From assembly GCA_946478715.1 (NCBI GenBank), contig CAMLDA010000005.1:1-11949 (forward strand): a stretch of 11,949 nucleotides of DNA. Reading direction: 5' to 3'. The translations under genes were made by a program, and so were the position numbers. The notes beneath the pieces are model-generated. The model saw only the letters and a list, made by a program, of their open reading frames with translations, had not been told where the DNA came from and ran no database searches. Shown here in pieces: positions 7,706 through 11,949 of this stretch (its first letter is position 1; every line of letters starts with the position of its first letter). Source of the stretch: an uncultured Candidatus Saccharibacteria bacterium. Lineage in GTDB: Bacteria; Patescibacteria; Saccharimonadia; Saccharimonadales; UBA10212.

Positions 7706-8518
7706 ATGATATACGCCGTCCTGATTATACTGGGCCTGTGCTTTGGCAGTTTTGTAAACGCCCTGGTATGGCGTGTCAGGCATAACGAAACCAGTAAGAA
7801 AAAGATATCCATTATAAACGACCGGTCTATGTGCCCGCGCTGCAAGCATACCCTGGGGGCGGCAGACCTGGTGCCTCTGCTAAGCTGGCTTTTTCTGAAG
7901 GGCAAGTGCCGCTACTGCGGCAAGCCTATATCGCCGCAGTACCCGCTGGTGGAGCTTTCTATGACCTTAGTGTTCGTATTGTCGTATGTTTATTGGCCGG
8001 CAGCACTAACAGGGGGGCAGACAGCCCTTTTTGCCGCCTGGCTGGCGGCCAGCGTGGGGCTTATGGCGCTTTTGGTCTATGACCTAAAGTGGATGCTGCT
8101 TCCCAACAGGATTATCTACCCGACACTGATGGCAGCGGGCGCTGGGAATATATTCTATTTGGCCGGTTTCGCGCCGGATAAGGTCCATTTTTTGCTGTAC
8201 TGGATCCTGAGCGTCGTTATAGCTTCCGGAGTATTCTGGGCGCTTTACAGCGTGTCTGATGGAAAATGGATAGGTTTTGGCGATGTGCGGCTGGGGCTTA
8301 TAACCGGCACTCTGCTACAGACTCCGGGGAAGAGCATCCTGATGATATTCTTAGCGTCCCTGGCTGGCGCAGCGGTATCGCTGCCTTTGATTGCCGCCGG
8401 TAAAAGCCGATTGTCCTCAAAGATACCATACGGACCATTCCTGATAGGGGCCACTTTCATCTGTCTTTTATTCGGACAGGAAATCCTGGACTGGTATAAG
8501 CATCTGGCCGGTTATTAA
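7706..8518 (+). CDS. pilD: PilD, type IV prepilin peptidase / N-methylase (A24A)
   Basis: The 270-residue polytopic membrane aspartic protease removes prepilin leaders and methylates the new N-terminus. It opens with the conserved GLCFGSFVNALVWR, followed by a cytoplasmic zinc loop with two CxxC pairs, C43/C46 (CPRC) and C68/C71 (CRYC), then PISPQYPLVE. The catalytic aspartates are D126 (in VYDLKWMLLPNR) and D193 (in GFGDVRLG, where the usual GxGDxK lysine is Arg). PYGPFL near the C-terminus is the conserved P.GPFL motif. Several hydrophobic helices fill the rest. Having both the methylase-type zinc loop and both aspartates suggests a fully bifunctional enzyme. It is transcribed separately from the operon before it. 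It must process all the prepilins here, including those with Asp instead of Phe at +1. Confidence 0.95.
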   Translation: MIYAVLIILGLCFGSFVNALVWRVRHNETSKKKISIINDRSMCPRCKHTLGAADLVPLLSWLFLKGKCRYCGKPISPQYPLVELSMTLVFVLSYVYWPAALTGGQTALFAAWLAASVGLMALLVYDLKWMLLPNRIIYPTLMAAGAGNIFYLAGFAPDKVHFLLYWILSVVIASGVFWALYSVSDGKWIGFGDVRLGLITGTLLQTPGKSILMIFLASLAGAAVSLPLIAAGKSRLSSKIPYGPFLIGATFICLLFGQEILDWYKHLAGY

Positions 8519-8566
8519 TCCCTCCCCGCGCTATGCGCAGCCTCACTAATTACCTCTATACGCTTA

Positions 8567-8575
8567 TGCTATAAT
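8567..8575 (+). promoter_or_regulatory. Extended -10 promoter of the minor prepilin cluster
   Basis: TGCTATAAT is a perfect TATAAT (8570-8575) with the extended TG. It ends six nt before the ATG at 8582, so the predicted transcript starts at the start codon. No convincing -35 box is present. The reverse form of the heptamer, GCTTATG (8562-8568), abuts it. Confidence 0.7.
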
Positions 8576-8581
8576 CGGAGA

Positions 8582-9391
8582 ATGAAGCGCCCCCGGTACG
8601 GGTTTACCGTCGTTGAGGTTATGATTGTCCTTGCCATAAGCTCGATGATGCTGATATCGGCTGCCGGCGTGTTCAGAGGGCGCAGAGCGGATACCGAATT
8701 TTCCCAGTCCGTCTATGACCTGCAGTCAGAAATCCAAAGCATCGCCAGCATAGTCAGCTCCAAAGCCGTCCCGGGGCTGCAGCAGTATACCTGTGCCCCC
8801 GGCGACATCGGCGGCACTAAGCGTCCGGTACTGACCAGCGGCAGTGCGACGGGGCAGGACTGTATATACCTGGGCCAGGCCATCCAGGTAAAGCCCGACA
8901 GCACCACCCTTTATTCCTATCCTATTTTCGGCCTGCGGACAGTTTATGTAGGCCTGACCGACACGGGTGATTACCCGACCACTCCTTCCCAGGCGAATCC
9001 GGAGCCGGCGGTAGACTCAGGGGCGCCCTCTAATCCCAACAGCCTGCTGCTTATAACTAACTACACGCTGCTCAATGGCGCGAAGGTCTCATCGGCCAAG
9101 TACACCGGCACGGAGAACGATATCCTGACACTTTATTCCAGCCTGAGGGATACCAACACTTCGGGCAATGAGATATCGGTTTCGGCGATGTCTTACAGCG
9201 GCGCCGCCACAGACCCTAAGGCTCAGATGAAAGATTGTATAGAAGGCAACGGCTGCCCGGCGCAGGGCAATAGCATAACGGACAGCGCCTGGAAGCTTTG
9301 CATTACAGACGGCAGCCGGCTTGGCCAGATAAATGTCCGCGGTACGCCTACGGGCATAAGCACTACTATCACCATGGGCAGCTGCCCGTAA
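8582..9391 (+). CDS. Minor prepilin, GspH/FimT-like
   Basis: The 269-residue prepilin has a very short leader MKRPRYG, a cleavage site G7|F8 and a helix FTVVEVMIVLAISSMMLISAAGVF with Glu at +5. It continues into GRRADTEFSQSVYDLQSEIQSIAS, similar to GspH/FimT minor pseudopilins that help start the fibre. The globular part has about six cysteines and a late GSRLGQINVRG strand pair, also reminiscent of GspH/FimT. The assignment to that subfamily is by resemblance only. It begins a new transcription unit with a probable leaderless start; the GGAG just before the ATG is too close to act as an ordinary ribosome site. The downstream prepilin gene starts 11 nt after its stop, so the two are probably cotranscribed and coassembled. 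Confidence 0.85.
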   Translation: MKRPRYGFTVVEVMIVLAISSMMLISAAGVFRGRRADTEFSQSVYDLQSEIQSIASIVSSKAVPGLQQYTCAPGDIGGTKRPVLTSGSATGQDCIYLGQAIQVKPDSTTLYSYPIFGLRTVYVGLTDTGDYPTTPSQANPEPAVDSGAPSNPNSLLLITNYTLLNGAKVSSAKYTGTENDILTLYSSLRDTNTSGNEISVSAMSYSGAATDPKAQMKDCIEGNGCPAQGNSITDSAWKLCITDGSRLGQINVRGTPTGISTTITMGSCP

Positions 9392-9392
9392 A

Positions 9393-9398
9393 TATAAT
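9393..9398 (+). promoter_or_regulatory. TATAAT just before the large prepilin gene
   Basis: A perfect TATAAT sits in the 11-nt gap between the two prepilin genes, four nt before the ATG at 9403. There is no -35 or TG extension, and the spacing is slightly too short for a start at the ATG, so it may be chance. It is listed because this gene has no ribosome-binding sequence. Confidence 0.25.
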
Positions 9399-9402
9399 TG
9401 GT

Positions 9403-10980
9403 ATGAAAAAGTTTTCGGCTTTAAAACCCCGTTTAAGCCGGCTTCCCACCGGAGACACTATCGTTGAGGTCATGATCAGCATGACCGTGCTGGCAGTAGT
9501 GGTGGCCGCCGCCTACGCTATCTCCACCCGCTCCTTCCAGTCCGGCCTGAACACCCAGTACCGCGACCAAGCGGTCAACTACGCCCAGCAGCAGCTGGAG
9601 CTCATCAAGGAAGCCGACAACAACAGCCCCTCCACTATCAGCACCTACACCGCCAGCCCGGGTACTTCCTTCTGCATAGACCCGGTGACCAAAGCCAGGA
9701 AAACCGACTGCCAGCAGAACTCGCTTTACAACGTCAGCGTCACCTACGACAACACCGCCAAATCATTCAAGGTGACCACCAGCTGGACCTCTTCGGATAA
9801 CCACTCCCAGCAGACCACGCTTTATTACCGGCCCAACAACAGCTTCAACGGCAGCACCGTGGCTTGTACGGCTGTAAGCGAGTCATGCGCCTCCACGCTT
9901 ACCAACCCGCCCAGTCTCCAGGTATCGGCTGATAAGACTTCTATTAGTCCGGGGGTGGCAGATAACATCGCCTGGAGCGCCATCAACACTAAAACCGGCA
10001 GCTGCACCGCCACCGGGCCGGCCGGTTTCGTGGCGGCCGTCGATTCCAGCGCCAGCCCGGGTTCTTACTCATTCAGTACCACGGCCCCTGGCGACTACAC
10101 CTTCAAGATAGCCTGTACGGATAATGCCGGCAACCCATTAAGCGGCTCCGTGACCGTGAAAGTCAGTATCAGGGTGGTGACTGGCGCCGCGGACGCCATA
10201 ACTTCTAACAGCGCCGCCGTGCACGGCACGGTTAATCCCAGCGGCGCCGCCACCGCTTACTACTTTAAATACGGCACCAATCCCTCTCCGGGTATTTCTA
10301 CCGGCTCCTCGCCGGAAGGGTCGGGATACGCTGACGTGCCCGCCTCTTCTTCCCTTAGCGGTTTAAGCCCGTCCACAACTTATTACTTCCAGCTCTGCGC
10401 TTCCAGCTCCTACGGCACGGCCTGTGGTGATATCCATAACTTCACGACGCTTGCGGCCCCGGTATCGATTACCGGCTATTCCGTATGGCCGGAAGGGAAC
10501 ATTTTTACTAACAGAGGCGTATACAGAGCGATTTACTGGTCCACGTCCGGTACGCGCTCTTCGAATGCCTGCTACCTGAACAACTACGGCTGGGTTGGGG
10601 CTTCCGGCGGCGTAGGAATAACGGTTTACCCGGGCTATTCTTACGGGATAACCTGCTACAACTCAGCCAACCAGCCGGTATCCCGCGACTTCTACTTCAA
10701 TTATTACGCCTCTTACGCCACCCTATACCAGCACGCCTCTTTCGATGGTAATTTCCCGGGGTGGACCTGGGGCGCATATGGGGCGGGGGACTACGGGGTA
10801 CCAGGGGATACCTCGTCCTTGGATGTCTACGGACGGGCAGCCCTGCACGATAATGCCGGCCATTGCTACACATTCCAGAGCGTTAATTCCTGGACAAGGT
10901 ACGGCTTTGTGGAATGGTATGGGCTGCAGAATGACAACTTCGGCTGGATATCAATAGGTAAGGATTGCAGCGGGTATTGA
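9403..10980 (+). CDS. Large modular prepilin (tip or adhesin candidate)
   Basis: The 525-residue prepilin has a 17-residue leader, cleavage site G17|D18 and a helix DTIVEVMISMTVLAVVVAAAYAI with Glu at +5 and Asp instead of Phe at +1. A pilin-type helix and small domain run to about 165. An Ig-like domain follows (about 168-257: VSADKTSISPG, NIAWSAINTKTGSC201, FKIAC238TDNAG), then an FN3-like domain (about 258-350: SNSAAVHGTVNPSGAATAYYFKYGT, LSPSTTYYFQLCA). A second Ig-like segment (about 353-433: IYWSTSGTRSSNAC390, YGITC418YNSANQPVS) precedes a C-terminal region with a beta/gamma-crystallin Greek-key signature YQHASFDG (442-449) and a DTSS turn (469-472). The twelve cysteines fall in six near pairs. 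This suggests a pilus-tip adhesin or spacer-and-binding arm; the ligand is unknown. I chose ATG 9403 because it gives a normal leader; an earlier in-frame ATG at 9298 lies inside the previous gene. Confidence 0.87.
   Translation: MKKFSALKPRLSRLPTGDTIVEVMISMTVLAVVVAAAYAISTRSFQSGLNTQYRDQAVNYAQQQLELIKEADNNSPSTISTYTASPGTSFCIDPVTKARKTDCQQNSLYNVSVTYDNTAKSFKVTTSWTSSDNHSQQTTLYYRPNNSFNGSTVACTAVSESCASTLTNPPSLQVSADKTSISPGVADNIAWSAINTKTGSCTATGPAGFVAAVDSSASPGSYSFSTTAPGDYTFKIACTDNAGNPLSGSVTVKVSIRVVTGAADAITSNSAAVHGTVNPSGAATAYYFKYGTNPSPGISTGSSPEGSGYADVPASSSLSGLSPSTTYYFQLCASSSYGTACGDIHNFTTLAAPVSITGYSVWPEGNIFTNRGVYRAIYWSTSGTRSSNACYLNNYGWVGASGGVGITVYPGYSYGITCYNSANQPVSRDFYFNYYASYATLYQHASFDGNFPGWTWGAYGAGDYGVPGDTSSLDVYGRAALHDNAGHCYTFQSVNSWTRYGFVEWYGLQNDNFGWISIGKDCSGY
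9442..9496 (+). repeat. 55-nt direct repeat, copy 1 (prepilin N-terminal cassette)
   Basis: This stretch is identical base for base to 11895-11949. It encodes LPTGDTIVEVMISMTVLA, the end of the leader, the cleavage site and the start of the helix. The bases immediately upstream differ (G here, T in copy 2). The right end of the repeat is unknown because the second copy runs off the window. Confidence 0.95.
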
Positions 10981-10982
10981 TT

Positions 10983-11774
10983 ATGGATGATAAAGCCGCA
11001 AGTACGCAGCCCCCGCCTAAGCATCCACCTAAAGCCCGCGCCGGATGGGCCGGTAAGGTGTTCGCTATCCTGATTATAGCCTTGATGCTGCTTGCCCTGG
11101 CCGCCATATATATGAGATATAAGCAGCACCTTAAGGACACCATCTCTCCATACAAGCCGGTCACCGCGATATCCTCTTTTTCCTATAAAACACTCACCGA
11201 TGTGACCGTAAAAGGGGAAAACGGTTCTTTGACATTCAAGAAGCCCGGCGAGCTTGAGAAAGTCGCCCAGACCAAGAATCCCGTGAGTATGGATTTTGCC
11301 AAATTTTCCGGTCCTGACGGCCTGCTGCCATATATAAGCTATCTGTCGGCCGAATCTCTGCCCGGCAATGACACCAGGCTGGAAAGCGGTCTGGCTTCTG
11401 CCGCTTCGGCTGGCCATAACCCGGCAATGGATTCTCTGACGGACTTTATAAACCATCATAAGATCGGTTATTACGGGGCGCCGGTAATCTCTGCCCCTAG
11501 CGCCCTGACGGTACAGGGGGGTAAAGCCTGGTCGGCCCGATTTACCCTGTCAGCGGTTCCGGCGGCTCTCAAAGTTGACCATCCCGCTAATATCCCCCAG
11601 GCCCAAGCCGTCAAAGGTGCTCCCACCATCCCGAACCCTAGCTATGAGGGCAGGGTTGTGGTTGCTTTTGGTAAGTCAGCCATCTATTACTTTATGGTCT
11701 ATGATTTATCTCCTAACTGGCAGGCTAATCAGAATATCTGGGAACAGGTTATCAATAGCCTGAAAATAGATTAA
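10983..11774 (+). CDS. Single-pass membrane protein of unknown function in the pilin cluster
   Basis: The 263-residue protein has a Pro/Lys-rich cytoplasmic start (STQPPPKHPPKARAGW), one transmembrane helix at about residues 26-44 (VFAILIIALMLLALAAIYM) and a long outside domain without cysteines. The ectodomain ends in alternating strand-like and helical segments (GRVVVAFGKSAIYYFMVYDLS, then NIWEQVINSLKID). I recognise no family. ATG 10983 is two nt after the stop of the large prepilin gene, so translation is probably coupled. TTG codons at 10965 and 10977 are in frame but would overlap that gene and add nothing conserved. The context suggests a partner of the large prepilin: an anchor, a chaperone for its assembly, or an accessory minor subunit lacking a prepilin signal. 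That role is inference. Confidence 0.75.
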   Translation: MDDKAASTQPPPKHPPKARAGWAGKVFAILIIALMLLALAAIYMRYKQHLKDTISPYKPVTAISSFSYKTLTDVTVKGENGSLTFKKPGELEKVAQTKNPVSMDFAKFSGPDGLLPYISYLSAESLPGNDTRLESGLASAASAGHNPAMDSLTDFINHHKIGYYGAPVISAPSALTVQGGKAWSARFTLSAVPAALKVDHPANIPQAQAVKGAPTIPNPSYEGRVVVAFGKSAIYYFMVYDLSPNWQANQNIWEQVINSLKID

Positions 11775-11812
11775 ATATGTCTAAATTCAGTGATTTTTCG
11801 CACGGGTATAGC

Positions 11813-11835
11813 CATAAGCGCGCAAATGGCTTATG
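11813..11835 (+). repeat. Inverted repeat upstream of the last prepilin gene
   Basis: CATAAGC (11813-11819) and its reverse complement GCTTATG (11829-11835) are separated by nine nt, a total span of 23 nt. Arm and spacer size suit the binding site of a dimeric regulator or a small RNA hairpin. The right arm overlaps a possible -10 box (TATGAT, 11832-11837). Confidence 0.45.
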
Positions 11836-11837
11836 AT
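11832..11837 (+). promoter_or_regulatory. Possible -10 box of the last prepilin gene
   Basis: TATGAT matches TATAAT at five of six positions and would give a transcript starting near 11844, just before the in-frame ATG at 11847. No convincing -35 box is seen, so confidence is low. Confidence 0.35.
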
Positions 11838-11867
11838 TATATCTAAATGGAGCGTTTACATCGGCGT

Positions 11868-11949
11868 ATGACCAAATTCGCTTTCAAAAAACATCTTCCC
11901 ACCGGAGACACTATCGTTGAGGTCATGATCAGCATGACCGTGCTGGCAG
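11868..11949 (+). CDS. Prepilin, 5' end only (truncated by the window edge)
   Basis: The visible 27 residues, MTKFAFKKHLPTG followed by DTIVEVMISMTVLA, form a prepilin leader with cleavage at G|D, Glu at +5 and the first part of the helix. From LPTG onward it is identical in protein and DNA to the large prepilin starting at 9403. The frame is open to the window end, so the body of the protein is unseen. ATG 11868 is preferred because M-x-KF matches the start of the paralogue. An in-frame ATG at 11847, directly after an in-frame TAA, would add seven residues and lies nearer the predicted transcription start. GGAG (11849-11852) is rather far from 11868 for a ribosome site. Confidence 0.85.
   Translation, partial: MTKFAFKKHLPTGDTIVEVMISMTVLA
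11895..11949 (+). repeat. 55-nt direct repeat, copy 2 (prepilin N-terminal cassette)
   Basis: Exact copy of 9442-9496 at a distance of 2453 nt. The repeat reaches the last base of the window, so it may continue. Confidence 0.95.

Noticed and set aside
9298..9402. Earlier in-frame ATG (9298) for the large prepilin
   Set aside because: It would overlap the minor prepilin gene by about 90 nt and add 35 residues before the leader, giving an abnormally long prepilin signal.
10861..10977. Second beta/gamma-crystallin Greek-key motif after residue 475
   Set aside because: LHDNAGHCYTF and NDNFGWISIG show only loose resemblance, and the calcium-binding acidic pair before the first DTSS is also missing, so neither two complete motifs nor calcium binding is claimed.
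10866..11459. 197-codon open frame on the - strand across the end of the large prepilin and the next gene
   Set aside because: It is antisense to two coupled + strand genes and lacks any domain or start signal; the + strand reading has clear prepilin and membrane features.
11775..11800. Terminator after the 263-residue protein gene
   Set aside because: The only pairing is a four-bp AAAT/ATTT stem before a short T run, too weak to call.
1..11949. TGA recoded as glycine or tryptophan, as in some CPR lineages
   Set aside because: TGA ends pilM, pilN, pilO and the large prepilin exactly where the next gene begins, and no conserved motif here needs TGA to be read through.
1..11949. tRNA, rRNA, CRISPR array or insertion sequence
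   Set aside because: I saw no cloverleaf, no regularly spaced repeats, no transposase-like protein and no terminal inverted repeats with target duplications.

Overview
This window carries most of a type IV pilus (T4P) locus, almost entirely on the + strand. It looks like it comes from a small-genome Candidate Phyla Radiation bacterium, most likely Candidatus Saccharibacteria (TM7) or a close relative. That assignment is inference. It rests on the gene order pilM-pilN-pilO-(small membrane protein)-pilB-pilT-pilC-prepilin-pilD, on prepilins whose mature end begins DTIVEV, on a PilB with no cysteines, and on the absence of secretin (pilQ) and pilP genes, which fits a cell with a single membrane. 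TGA is used as an ordinary stop codon, so there is no sign of the TGA-to-glycine recoding of Gracilibacteria.

Layout. Positions 1-206 hold the 3' end of an unidentified upstream gene. After a good promoter (about 235-262), an operon runs from 274 to 7045: pilM, pilN, a pilO-like gene, an 86-codon membrane protein gene, pilB (extension ATPase), pilT (retraction ATPase) and pilC (platform). Most of these genes overlap or nearly touch, and most internal starts have a clear Shine-Dalgarno (SD) sequence. The main prepilin gene (7150-7626) follows a 104-nt leader and ends at a strong intrinsic terminator (7655-7686). pilD, the prepilin peptidase gene (7706-8518), has its own -10 element just after that terminator. 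A second group then starts: a GspH/FimT-type minor prepilin (8582-9391), a 525-residue prepilin with a large modular ectodomain (9403-10980), and an unrecognised 263-residue membrane-anchored protein (10983-11774). The window ends inside another prepilin gene.

How they work together. PilD cleaves and matures the prepilins. PilB and PilT use ATP to drive PilC, with PilM/N/O as the inner-membrane alignment complex, to extend and retract the fibre. The minor and large prepilins probably form or decorate the tip and may bind a surface or a host cell.

Most interesting points: (1) a 55-nt exact repeat encoding the prepilin cleavage site and helix start is shared by the 525-residue prepilin gene and the truncated one at the window end, suggesting a family of pilins with one N-terminal cassette and different ectodomains; (2) the large pilin appears to be pilin + Ig-like + FN3-like + Ig-like + beta/gamma-crystallin-like, with two cysteines per module; (3) first genes of transcription units have a -10 element almost touching the ATG and no SD (probably leaderless), while operon-internal genes have SDs; (4) the heptamer CATAAGC recurs near almost every transcription start.
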